From Streptomyces sp. V4I2 (lineage in GTDB: Bacteria; Actinomycetota; Actinomycetes; Streptomycetales; Streptomycetaceae): a stretch of 64,000 bases of DNA. Below are positions 54,629 through 63,312 of the stretch, one piece after another. Position numbers and translations under genes: made by a program. Below the pieces are notes generated by a model. It saw only the letters and a list, made by a program, of their open reading frames with translations. It made no database searches and was not told the origin of the DNA. Within the stretch, counting starts at the first letter, position 1; each line of letters starts with the position of its first letter. The stretch covers positions 8,928,001-8,992,000 of the forward strand of contig NZ_JAUSZM010000003.1 of the NCBI RefSeq assembly GCF_030817655.1. The letters run 5' to 3'.

Positions 54629-55810
54629 GTGCGCAGGAAAACCCGATGTGACGATGCAGCTTTCGAGCCGGATTCCCCGGACGTGCGCAGAGAAGTGCCA
54701 CCCGAGGGCGCGCAGGAAAGTGCCGCGGAGGACACCCATGAGGAGGGCGCCGCCCTCGAACTCGACGAACTCGACCGGGGTGTCGTGCACGCCCTGCAGA
54801 TCCATCCCAGAGCCCCGTGGACGCTCGTCGGCGAGGTGCTCGGGGTCAACCCCGTCACCGCCGCGCGGCGCTGGCACCGGCTCCAGGAGGCGGGTCTGGC
54901 CTGGGTGACCGCCTACCCCCGGCTGGACAACTCGCGGATCGTGGTGAGCGGTGTGATCGAGGTGGACACCGAGCCGGGCGTCGCCGAGGACGTGGCGCAG
55001 GCGCTCGCCGCGGACCCGGCGGTGCCGAACATCAAGCTCACCGCGGGCGGACGGGACCTGGTGGCTGCCGTACAGGCCCGCAGCCTCGACGAGTTGGCCC
55101 GCCTCACCACGCTCCTGTTCCAGCGCACACCGGGCATACGGGCGACCCGGACCCATGTGTCGACCGGCGTCCCCACTGAGGGCAGCCGATGGCGGCTGCG
55201 GAGCCTGGACGCGGCACAGAGTGCGCGTATCGAGGCGGCCGCCCCCTCGCCGGCTCTGCCCGCGCCCGCCGCCGAGGCCCGCTGGGACGCCCTGGACGCG
55301 GGCCTGCTGGAACTGCTGAGCACGGACGGGCGCATGTCCTTGCGCGAGCTGTCGGCACGGACCGACACCAGCATCACCACCGTGCGCCGCAGGCTCCAGT
55401 CCCTGCTCGCCGCCCGGCTGAGCCTGCGCTGCGACCTGGCCCGGCCGCTGTCGGGATGGCCGCTGTCCGCCGTGTACTTCGCCTCGGTGCCGGGCCGGTT
55501 CGTGGCGGAGACCAGCCGGGTGCTGGCCGGGGTGCGCGAGGTCCGCTCCTGCGCGATCACCGCGGGGCCGTACAACCTGGTCGTCGACGTCTGGCTGCGC
55601 GACCTGCACGACGTGCACGCCTTCGAGGCCCACCTCTCACGCAAGCTGCCGCGCCTGACCGTCGCCGACCGCTCCGTGGTGCTGCGCACGGTCAAGCACA
55701 TGGGGCGGTTGCTGGACCACGACGGCCGCAGCGTAGGAGTCGTACCGCTACGGCACCCGCAGGGTCCTCGGTCCGTCGCTGCGGGGCCCGTTGCCGGTTC
55801 GGCTCTGTAA
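54629..55810 (+). CDS. Lrp/AsnC family regulator with two tandem Lrp units
   Basis: 393 codons from GTG 54629, chosen for its AAGGGGAG site; later GTGs are possible. Two AsnC-type helix-turn-helix segments occur (LDELDRGVVHALQIHPRAPW and WDALDAGLLELLSTDGRMS), each followed by a ligand-binding (RAM-like) half. This is a fused dimer-like form about twice the usual length. It is divergent from the amidohydrolase-AbgT operon, its likely target, responding to an amino acid or derivative. Confidence 0.88.
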   Translation: MRRKTRCDDAAFEPDSPDVRREVPPEGAQESAAEDTHEEGAALELDELDRGVVHALQIHPRAPWTLVGEVLGVNPVTAARRWHRLQEAGLAWVTAYPRLDNSRIVVSGVIEVDTEPGVAEDVAQALAADPAVPNIKLTAGGRDLVAAVQARSLDELARLTTLLFQRTPGIRATRTHVSTGVPTEGSRWRLRSLDAAQSARIEAAAPSPALPAPAAEARWDALDAGLLELLSTDGRMSLRELSARTDTSITTVRRRLQSLLAARLSLRCDLARPLSGWPLSAVYFASVPGRFVAETSRVLAGVREVRSCAITAGPYNLVVDVWLRDLHDVHAFEAHLSRKLPRLTVADRSVVLRTVKHMGRLLDHDGRSVGVVPLRHPQGPRSVAAGPVAGSAL

Positions 55811-56000
55811 GGGGAGCGCTGCCTCAGGCCGCTGCTCGGGTCGCCAACTCCCCTAGGTCAAGCCGACCTCAAGCGGGGTGTGACTGACGCGGAAGGCATC
55901 CATACTTTGCGGCGTGTGACGCCTGGGAAGGTGCGGGTTCCGCGCGCCGCTCCGGCACCATCGAGACGTTCGCCGCACACCGCGATCCCCGGAGTACGCC

Positions 56001-56333
56001 ATGCCCCGTTCCGAAGCCCGCGTCGTCACCGACCGACCGCAGCGCTACGCCAAGCAACTCGCCTCCCACCTCGGCCGCCGCAGTCGGACCAGCTGGGACG
56101 AGGAGACCGGCGAGGGCCGCCTGCTCTTCCAGAACGGCACCGGCGCGCTCACCGCCGTCGACGGCGCCCTGCTGCTCTCCGTGGAGTCGGAGGCCGAACA
56201 CCTCGACCTGCTCGAAGACGTCGTCGGCCGTCACCTGGTCCGCTTCGGCACCAAGGACGAGCTGGTCGTCGAATGGCGACGCGACACGGGCGAGCCCGGG
56301 ACCACCCAGCGCAGGACCGAAGATCCGGAGTGA
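56001..56333 (+). CDS. DUF2218 domain protein
   Basis: 110 codons from ATG. The ARVVTDRPQRYAKQLASHLGRR start and the beta-rich core (GEGRLLFQNGTGALTAVDGALLLSVE) match the DUF2218 family, often found beside iron-siderophore or heme-related genes. Function unknown. It is convergent with the FAD relic. Confidence 0.85.
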   Translation: MPRSEARVVTDRPQRYAKQLASHLGRRSRTSWDEETGEGRLLFQNGTGALTAVDGALLLSVESEAEHLDLLEDVVGRHLVRFGTKDELVVEWRRDTGEPGTTQRRTEDPE

Positions 56334-56399
56334 GCCCTGCACGACTCGGCGCAGGCTCGAGGTCGCGGTGACCCCGCGCGTCAGTCCACGCCGCGCGTC

Positions 56400-56633
56400 A
56401 GTCCACCCCGCGCGCCGACCGGCGCCGGCGGCCGAACTGCGCGAGCCGGGCGATCCCGCACCTAGGTCCCACGCGCCGCCCGGCCAGTCCCCGCCGCACT
56501 CGCCGATCCACGCGAAGGATCCACCAGTCACACTCGTGGCGGGGGCCGGCCCCCGCTCGAGCACGGTCACCGAGGCCCCGCGGCGAGCCAGGTGGCAGGC
56601 GATCGACGAACCCACGATCCCCGCACCGACGAC
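56400..56633 (-). pseudogene. N-terminal fragment of an FAD-dependent (D-amino-acid-oxidase-like) oxidoreductase
   Basis: VVGAGIVGSSIACHLARRGA and VTVLERG form a complete ADP-binding beta-alpha-beta unit, and GGSFAWIGECGGDWPGG continues as in DadA-like enzymes. The likeness then stops near 56440, where the family should run on for about 300 residues. No start codon with a ribosome site is evident. It is a decayed remnant. Confidence 0.75.
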
Positions 56634-56676
56634 CGGCCCCGACCGGCCACGACCGGCACTGCCGCCGTCGGACCGC

Positions 56677-57213
56677 TCAGACCGAGCAGCCCACGTGCGC
56701 CAGCGCCTGCTTCAGCAGCACCCCGTGCCCGCCCGGCATCTCGCTCTGCATCGCGGGCGACAGGGCGTCCTGTGGGCTGAACCAGACCAGGTCGAGGGCG
56801 TCCTGGCGGGGGCGGCAGTCGCCGCTGACCGGGACGACGTAGGCGAGGGACACCGCGTGCTGACGGGGATCGTGGTACGGCGTGACGCCCTGGGTGGGGA
56901 AGTACTCGGCGACGGTGAAGGGCTGCAGGGAGGCCGGGACCCGGGGCAGCGCCATCGGGCCGAGGTCCTTCTCCAGGTTGCGCAGCAGGGCGTCGCGGAC
57001 CCGTTCGTGGTGCAGGACGCGGCCGGAGACCAGGGTTCGGCTGACCGTTCCGTCGGACCCGATGCGCAGCAGCAGGCCGACGCTGGTGACTTCGCCGCTG
57101 TCGTCGACGCGCACGGGCACCGCCTCGACGTACAGGATCGGCATCCGGGCGCGCGCCATCTCGAGCTCGTCGGAAGTGAGCCAGCCGGGCGTGGTATCGG
57201 TCATGTCAGACAT
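56677..57213 (-). CDS. NUDIX hydrolase-like protein (DUF4916 type)
   Basis: 178 codons from ATG 57213, or 175 from ATG 57204. WLTSDELEMARARMPILYVEAVPVRV and the SLAYVVPVSGDC segment fit the NUDIX fold of the DUF4916 group. The canonical GX5EX7REUXEEXGU box is not present, so it may lack hydrolase activity. It is transcribed alone. Confidence 0.75.
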   Translation of the reverse strand: MSDMTDTTPGWLTSDELEMARARMPILYVEAVPVRVDDSGEVTSVGLLLRIGSDGTVSRTLVSGRVLHHERVRDALLRNLEKDLGPMALPRVPASLQPFTVAEYFPTQGVTPYHDPRQHAVSLAYVVPVSGDCRPRQDALDLVWFSPQDALSPAMQSEMPGGHGVLLKQALAHVGCSV

Positions 57214-57246
57214 TGCTTGATCATACTTTCCGGGAATCGCGAACGC

Positions 57247-58422
57247 TCAGTCGCTGTGGCGGTCGGTGCTGGGCGGGTGGGGATCGGTGTCGGTCGGGGG
57301 CAGTCCGTAGAGGCGGCGGGCGTTGTCGCCGCCCGCCCACGCCGCGATCCGCAGCGCGTCCGGCAGACTCAGCTCGTCGGCGTCCACCCGCGCCTGGAGC
57401 AGGCCGGCCAAGCCCTGCCGGAAGGCCAGCGCGCCGAGGTGGTAGAACTCCGCCACACCGTACGCGTCGGAGCTGTACAGCAGTTTGCGGAACGGCGTGA
57501 TCTCCGTCGCCTCCGCCAGGACCGCCCCGGCCCGGGCGGGACCGACGTGGTGCAGGGTGAGCCCCACATCGAGGTACACCTGTTCGAAGACCGCCGACAG
57601 ATAGGCCGCCTGGCGCTGGTAGGGCCAGCAGTGCAGCAGGAGCACCGGGATGGTGCCGGCGGTCAGGTGCAGCCAGTCCGTCAGGTGCGTGGGATCCACC
57701 CGGTGCAGCCGGATGTCCGCGTCCCCGAAGCCGGTGTGCAGCTGGAGGGGCAGCCCCAGGTCCACGGCCGTCCACAGCAGCTGCCGTACGAGGACCGGAT
57801 CGGCCAGCCGGCCGCCGCCCTCGGCGAGCCAGCGCCGGGCCGCCTCGGTGACGTCCGTGTCCGAGGGCCTCGCCGGGTCCAGGTCGAAGCCGGTGCGGTA
57901 GGCGGCGACGGACTTCACCGCCACCACGCCGGGCCGCCGTACGGCCTCCAGCGCGGCAGCGCGAAACGTTTCCGCGTACGCGTCGGGCTCGACCCCGCCC
58001 GCCGCCACCGCCTCGGCGACGGCCTCCAGCCGTACCACCTCGTACGCCCGGCCGCCCGCGGCCCCGGCCAGTTCCCGCGGCGCGGTGAGCCGGTCCGGGG
58101 TGAACCCGGTGTCGACGCAGAACACCTCGGTGCCCGCGGCGGCGAGGAACCGGCGGTTCACCTCGCGCGCGCCCAGCTCGGCCCGCCGGGCCAGGTACTC
58201 CTCGGCGGGCGCGTGGCGCGGCAGGTCCAGCAGGGGAGCGCAGTGGCGGCGGACGGCCACGCCGACCGGACTGTCGAACGGCGAGATCCCCGGCCACGCC
58301 TCGCCCTCGGTGAGCAGCGACTCGAAGCCGGCCCGGTCGAGGTCGGCGGTGACGACCCCGTGGCAGTGGTGGTCCACCAGCCGCACGGCGGCGAGTGCTT
58401 CGTGCACGGGACCCGCGCCCAT
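57247..58422 (-). CDS. Amidohydrolase 2 family protein (FluG N-domain-like)
   Basis: 391 codons. The metal-binding start is LVDHHCHGVV (HxH-like) and later PLQLHTGFGD, LLLHCWPYQRQ and LLYSSDAYGVAE supply the other His and Asp ligands. The protein resembles the amidohydrolase half of FluG, whose other half is glutamine-synthetase-like. The next gene upstream is exactly such a protein, with one nucleotide between them. Confidence 0.87.
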   Translation of the reverse strand: MGAGPVHEALAAVRLVDHHCHGVVTADLDRAGFESLLTEGEAWPGISPFDSPVGVAVRRHCAPLLDLPRHAPAEEYLARRAELGAREVNRRFLAAAGTEVFCVDTGFTPDRLTAPRELAGAAGGRAYEVVRLEAVAEAVAAGGVEPDAYAETFRAAALEAVRRPGVVAVKSVAAYRTGFDLDPARPSDTDVTEAARRWLAEGGGRLADPVLVRQLLWTAVDLGLPLQLHTGFGDADIRLHRVDPTHLTDWLHLTAGTIPVLLLHCWPYQRQAAYLSAVFEQVYLDVGLTLHHVGPARAGAVLAEATEITPFRKLLYSSDAYGVAEFYHLGALAFRQGLAGLLQARVDADELSLPDALRIAAWAGGDNARRLYGLPPTDTDPHPPSTDRHSD

Positions 58423-58423
58423 G

Positions 58424-59827
58424 TCAGTACTTCCAGCGGTACGCCGCCGCCACGCCCTCGTCGTCCAGCCCGGCCACGGCCGCGATCTCCCCCAGGCGTA
58501 CGGCGATCACCGCGTCGGCGAGGACAGGGCCCAGCGCGGTCCGCGGCACCTCGTCGGCGCGGAACGCCTCGACCGCCTCGGACAGGGTCGCCGGCAGCCG
58601 TCGTACACCCCGGGCCGCCGCCTTCTCCGCGTCGAGCAGGGCCGGATCCCCGGTGGTCTCCTCGGGCAGCGGCGCGGACGAGGCCAGGCCGTCCAGGCCG
58701 GCGGCGATCAGACCGGCGAGCGCGAGATAGGGGTTGGCGGCCAGGTCGACCGGCTTGACCTCCAGGTTCGCGGCCCGGTCGCGGACCCCCGCCGTGCCCG
58801 TGATCACGCGCAGCGCCGCCTCGCGGGTCTCGCGGCCCCAGGCGGTGAACACCCCGGCCCACTGGGACGGTTTGAGCCGCAGATAGCTGGCCGGGCTCGG
58901 CGCGGTCACGGCGGTGAGAGCGGGCAGGTGGGCGAGCACCCCGGCCGTGAAGGACTCGGCCTCGGCCGTCATGCCGTACCGGCCGCCGCCCCCGGAGTGC
59001 AGGTTCGTGCCGTCGCGCCAGGCGGAGAGGTGGATGTGGCCGCCGTTGCCGACGCCCTCGGCGAAGACCGCCGGGGCGAAGGAGACCACGAGGCCGTGGC
59101 GCCCCGCCACCGCGCGGATCGTCTGCCGGACCAGCACACTGCTGTCGGCCGCCGCCACCGGGTCGAGCGCGCCCACCGACACCTCGAACTGCCCGGCCGC
59201 GTACTCCGGATGGAGCTGCTCGACCTCAACACCCTGTGCCGCCAGGGCCGCCAGCAGGTCGGCGGTGTAGTCGCCGAGCTCGACCTGCCGGGTGGCGCTG
59301 TACGCCGGTCCCGTCGTCGCGGGCACGAAGTCCCCGTCAGCCGACGGCCCTTGACCGACGGCCCACTCGATCTCGATGCCCCCTTTGAAGTCGAGGCCGT
59401 GCCGCTCGGCGGCCTCCCTGACGATCCGGCGCAGAAGAGTACGCCCGCAGGCCGGATGCGGTTCGCCCTCCTGCGTGATCCGGTCGACCGGCGCCCACGC
59501 CCAGCCGGGCTGCCCGGCCAGCGCCACCAGTCGGTCCAGGTCGGGATACAGCCGCAGATCGCCGTCCGGTGAGCCGAGCACGTCGGTGGCGACGATCGAG
59601 TCGTCGGCGAGGAAGGTGTCGAACACCGGCGACATGCCGACGCCCCAGGTCACCGCCGCCGCGAGCCGCTTCGTTGGGACGGTCTTGACCCGGGTGACAC
59701 CCGCGGTGTCGACGTAGGCGAGGACGATGCCGTGCACGCCCCGGCCGGCCAGCTCGTCGGCGAGCGCGGCGGCCCGTTCGGGCTCTCCGGGGCGTCCGCC
59801 GGGGACGGGGTCGGCAAGGGTGGTCAT
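58424..59827 (-). CDS. Glutamine synthetase-like gamma-glutamyl ligase (FluG C-domain-like)
   Basis: 467 codons. GS catalytic-domain motifs are visible: the IEIEWAV segment (metal-binding Glu), GNGGHIHLSAW (the glutamate/ammonia-site motif) and the Arg-bearing NLEVKP region. The N-terminal beta-grasp is shortened relative to GlnA. Paralogues in Streptomyces glutamylate polyamines or ethanolamine rather than making glutamine. Pairing with an amidohydrolase suggests a gamma-glutamylated amine is made and later cleaved. The exact amine is unknown. Confidence 0.88.
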   Translation of the reverse strand: MTTLADPVPGGRPGEPERAAALADELAGRGVHGIVLAYVDTAGVTRVKTVPTKRLAAAVTWGVGMSPVFDTFLADDSIVATDVLGSPDGDLRLYPDLDRLVALAGQPGWAWAPVDRITQEGEPHPACGRTLLRRIVREAAERHGLDFKGGIEIEWAVGQGPSADGDFVPATTGPAYSATRQVELGDYTADLLAALAAQGVEVEQLHPEYAAGQFEVSVGALDPVAAADSSVLVRQTIRAVAGRHGLVVSFAPAVFAEGVGNGGHIHLSAWRDGTNLHSGGGGRYGMTAEAESFTAGVLAHLPALTAVTAPSPASYLRLKPSQWAGVFTAWGRETREAALRVITGTAGVRDRAANLEVKPVDLAANPYLALAGLIAAGLDGLASSAPLPEETTGDPALLDAEKAAARGVRRLPATLSEAVEAFRADEVPRTALGPVLADAVIAVRLGEIAAVAGLDDEGVAAAYRWKY

Positions 59828-59866
59828 ACGTCCTCCATGACGAGCTCGGCCGGATCGGCGCCTGCG

Positions 59867-60679
59867 TCAGGGTTTCACGGCCACCGCGCCGAACTGCGGT
59901 ACCACGACGGGGGAATCGGGCTCGGCACGCCACTGCGAGCACGACACCAGCCCCGGCTCCAGCAGTTCGAGTCCCTCGAAGAACGCGGCGATGTCCTCGC
60001 GGCTGCGGGCGCAGATCGGCGGCGTGGCGTTCTCGTTCCAGAACTTCATCGCCGGGATCTGGCCCTCGCCGCCGAGGTCGGCGTCGAAGGTGGGGTGCGT
60101 CAGGGCCAGGTAACTGCCGGAGGGCAGCTCGGCCATGACGCGGCGCGCGATGTCCCGCGCCTTGGCGGTGTCCAGGACGAAATTGAGGATGCCCAGCATC
60201 ATGACCGCGACCGGCTTGCTGAAGTCGAGGGTCTGCGCGGCCCGTTCGAGGATGGCGTCCGGGTCGTGCACGTCGGCGTCGATGTAGTCGGTGACGCCCC
60301 CGCTGGTGCTGGTGAGCAGGGTGCGGGCGTGCATCAGGACGATGGGGTCGTTGTCGACGTAGACGATCCGCGACTCGGGTGCGATGCGCTGGGCGATCTC
60401 GTGGGTGTTGTCCACCGTCGGCAGTCCGGTGCCGATGTCGAGGAACTGGCGGACGCCCTGCTCCTCGGCGAGGAACCGTACCGCCCGGCCCAGGAACCAG
60501 CGGTCGGCGCGGGCGATCTCCCGGATGATCGGGAACATCCCGGCGACCTGCTCGCCGACCTGCTGGTCGACCTCGTAGTTGTCCTTGCCGCCGATCCAGT
60601 AGTTCCACACGCGCGCGTTGTGCGCCACACCGGTGTTCAGCCTCGCCGACTCGCCGGACGGGGTGTGGCTCTCGCTCAC
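59867..60679 (-). CDS. SAM-dependent methyltransferase (DUF574 family)
   Basis: 270 codons from GTG 60679, which has AAGGAG 7 nt upstream; a longer frame reaches 60718. NTGVAHNARVWNYWIGGKDNYEVD is the diagnostic DUF574 start. FLDIGTGLPT is the SAM-binding motif I, followed by VYVDNDPIVL. These enzymes are abundant in Streptomyces and mostly of unknown substrate. It lies 40 nt upstream of the ligase gene. Confidence 0.9.
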   Translation of the reverse strand: MSESHTPSGESARLNTGVAHNARVWNYWIGGKDNYEVDQQVGEQVAGMFPIIREIARADRWFLGRAVRFLAEEQGVRQFLDIGTGLPTVDNTHEIAQRIAPESRIVYVDNDPIVLMHARTLLTSTSGGVTDYIDADVHDPDAILERAAQTLDFSKPVAVMMLGILNFVLDTAKARDIARRVMAELPSGSYLALTHPTFDADLGGEGQIPAMKFWNENATPPICARSREDIAAFFEGLELLEPGLVSCSQWRAEPDSPVVVPQFGAVAVKP

Positions 60680-60792
60680 GTCTTCGCTCCTTCTCGCGCC
60701 TGCTGCCGTCGCCGCCATTGTGCCGTCCGATGATCAGCTTGTCCCGGAAACGGTCGAGCCGAAAGGCGGTTCGCAGCGGCGGGAGCGGGTGG

Positions 60793-61641
60793 TCAGTCGA
60801 TCTCGCCGGGGTCCGCGGCCGGTGTCCGGCCCGCCTGTACGTCCTTCAGCCGCTGGGTGCCCTGCTCGACCGCCCGCTCGACCGAGTCGTCCTCGCCCCC
60901 GTCGAGACCACCGGCGGTGACGGTGATCGCGTCGGTACCGACCCGGACGACGGCGACGTCCAGGGTGAGGGTGGCCGGCGTGTCGGCGGCCGTGCCCTGC
61001 ACGGTCACGTGCAGGCCCTGCCGGGCGTCGCCCACGTTCGGCACGGAGGTCTTGGTCACCTGGACCGTGCGCTCGTCGCCTGTGTCATCGGTCGCCGTGA
61101 ACTGGTCGCACTCGGCGGGCAGGGTCTCCAGCCAGGCCAGGGACTCGTCGAGGGCCACCTTGTCGTAGGCGGCGACCTGCTGGAGAAGGCGGGAGTCACC
61201 CTGCTCGAAGCCCCTGAGCGCGCCCGCCCCGGACGGCTTGCCCAGCAGGTCGTCGCTGTAGAGGGTGTCGAGCAGTTGCCGGCAGTCGGCGGCGTCGGCC
61301 TTGGCGGTCAGGAACTCCGCGACGTCGACCTCGCCGACGAGCATGTTCTCGCGCCAGGAGGCGGCCTCCTTGTCGCCCACCTGCGCCCAGTCGTCCTCCA
61401 GGTCGGCCTCGGTGAGCAGCGCGGCCCGGGCCCCGGCCGCGGTGAGACGGCCGGCCTGCGAGGTGGTCGGCGAGGCGGTGGGCGACTTCGCGGCCAACGG
61501 CGAGGCGGCGACTTCCGCGGCCGCGGAACCGCCGTCGCTGTCGCCGCCGTCGTCCGAGCAGGCCGCGGTGACCATCAGCACGCCCGCCGCCAGGGCCGAG
61601 GCGAGGAACCGGACGGAACGCGAGGACGGACGAGCGGTCAT
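60793..61641 (-). CDS. Secreted lipoprotein
   Basis: 282 codons. A signal peptide ends in a lipobox VTAAC with C28 as the modified cysteine. A Ser/Ala/Thr-rich spacer is followed by a domain with a conserved Cys pair (DCRQLLDTL and ECDQFT), like PknH-type extracellular sensor domains. It is divergent from the P450 gene. No ligand is suggested. Confidence 0.82.
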   Translation of the reverse strand: MTARPSSRSVRFLASALAAGVLMVTAACSDDGGDSDGGSAAAEVAASPLAAKSPTASPTTSQAGRLTAAGARAALLTEADLEDDWAQVGDKEAASWRENMLVGEVDVAEFLTAKADAADCRQLLDTLYSDDLLGKPSGAGALRGFEQGDSRLLQQVAAYDKVALDESLAWLETLPAECDQFTATDDTGDERTVQVTKTSVPNVGDARQGLHVTVQGTAADTPATLTLDVAVVRVGTDAITVTAGGLDGGEDDSVERAVEQGTQRLKDVQAGRTPAADPGEID

Positions 61642-61895
61642 CGAGGGTGCCTCCTGAGAAACGGGTACGTCTCCTCAGCGCACCACCGGCCCTCTCGGCC
61701 CACCAGCGCACGGGCCTGTTCGGGTGAGGGGTGCGCCAGGTGGTGGCGCGACTTGAGGAGGGGTTGTGCGTTTCTCATTACTGGCGGGTACCCCGCTGTG
61801 TGATGCGCGCGATTCCTGAGGTACGGTCTCACCGGTCCGCAAGCACTCACAGGCTGCGGACCGCTACAGGCAGTGTCGAAGGGGGCGGCAGAACC

Positions 61896-63305
61896 ATGGA
61901 GTTCCACCTGGTCGACGAAGGGGAGTCGGCGCCGAACGGCGCGCGGCTGGAAGCCCTGGACCCGGAGCCCCTGCTGACCCGGGACTACGAGACGCGTCCC
62001 GGGCTCGTCTACGAGCGGCTGCGACAGCGCCACGGTCCGGTCGCGCCGGTCGACCTGCTCGGCGTGCCCGCGTGGCTCGTCCTCGGCTACCGCGAGTCGC
62101 TCGAGGTGCTGCAGGACGACGCCGGGTGGCCCAAGGGTCTGGAGAACTGGCGGGCCCGGTCGGAGGGCCGGGTGCCCGCCGACTGGCCGCTGGGCCCCTC
62201 CCTCGAGGTCAACCACGTGCTGATCCAGGGCGGTCCGGGCTACCCCGCGCTGCGCACCGCCTGGGACGCGGCACTCCGGCCGTTCCAGGACCCCCGGCAC
62301 CCCCAGGCCAAGCGGCTGAAGTCGGCCGTCACGGTCTACGCCGACGAGCTGATCACTCTGCTCGCCCAAGGCGGCGGCACCGGCATGGCCGACCTGTCGG
62401 CGCAGTTCTCCCGACCGCTCCCGCTGATGGCGGCGAGCCACCTGCTCGGCTTCCCCGGCTCCCAGGGCGACGACGCCCTCATGGACATGTGGCGGGTGCT
62501 GGACGCGGGCCCGGACGCCGAACCCGCCCTGGAGCGGCTCCTGAAGACGCTCTCGGAGCTGGCCGCCGCCAAGCTCGAGCGACCGGGGGACGACTTCCCC
62601 TCCCACCTGCTGGCCGCCCATCCCGACCTCTCGGTCGACGAGCTGGCCCGGGAACTGTTCATGCTGCTCGGCATGACCTCCGACCACGTCGGCATCCTCA
62701 TCTCCAACACCGTGGTCGAGGTGATCTCCGGAGACCGCGAGGGCGGAGTGCGCACCACCCTGTCCGCGGGAATGGTCCGGGAGACCATGAACCGGGTGGT
62801 CATGCGCAAGCCGCCCCTGGTCAACTTCGTCCCGCGGTTCGCGACCGCGGACACCCGGCTCGGGAACTACACCATCCACGCCGGCGACCCCGTGTGGGTG
62901 TCCTCCGCCGCCGCGCACGCCGACCCCCTCTTCTCCGGACAGATGACACCGGGCTCCTCCACCATCAGCAGCCGCGCGCACCTCTCGTGGGGTGCGGGGC
63001 CCCGCCAGTGTCCGGCCCGCGAGCTGGCGTCGACGATCGCGGCGGCCGGAGTGAGCCGCCTCTTCGAACGGTTCGGCCACCTGGAACTCGCCCTCCCCGT
63101 AGACCAACTGCCCTGGCGCTCCTCGCCGTTCATGCGAGGGCTGCGCTCGCTGCCCGTGCGCTACGAGCTCACCGCATCGCCCGCACGGTATGTCCCGGCG
63201 CTCCCGGAGGCCGAGACGCCCGCCGCGGACGTACCGGACCAGGCAGCCAAGCGCCGGTCGTCGCTGTGGCGGTACCTGACGGGCCTCATCCGCTCGGACG
63301 GCTGA
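61896..63305 (+). CDS. Cytochrome P450 of the CYP157-like class, lacking ExxR
   Basis: 469 codons from ATG 61896 with GGGGG upstream. The haem-binding loop is SWGAGPRQCPARELA with Cys C372. The aromatic residue before the loop is Trp, not Phe. Where the K-helix ExxR should lie, three residues before PP, the sequence is R300-V-V-M303 (E296 is displaced), so the motif is absent. The I-helix has GMTSDH. Conservon-linked CYP157 enzymes show the same unusual K-helix. Confidence 0.88.
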   Translation: MEFHLVDEGESAPNGARLEALDPEPLLTRDYETRPGLVYERLRQRHGPVAPVDLLGVPAWLVLGYRESLEVLQDDAGWPKGLENWRARSEGRVPADWPLGPSLEVNHVLIQGGPGYPALRTAWDAALRPFQDPRHPQAKRLKSAVTVYADELITLLAQGGGTGMADLSAQFSRPLPLMAASHLLGFPGSQGDDALMDMWRVLDAGPDAEPALERLLKTLSELAAAKLERPGDDFPSHLLAAHPDLSVDELARELFMLLGMTSDHVGILISNTVVEVISGDREGGVRTTLSAGMVRETMNRVVMRKPPLVNFVPRFATADTRLGNYTIHAGDPVWVSSAAAHADPLFSGQMTPGSSTISSRAHLSWGAGPRQCPARELASTIAAAGVSRLFERFGHLELALPVDQLPWRSSPFMRGLRSLPVRYELTASPARYVPALPEAETPAADVPDQAAKRRSSLWRYLTGLIRSDG

Positions 63306-63312
63306 GCGGCGG

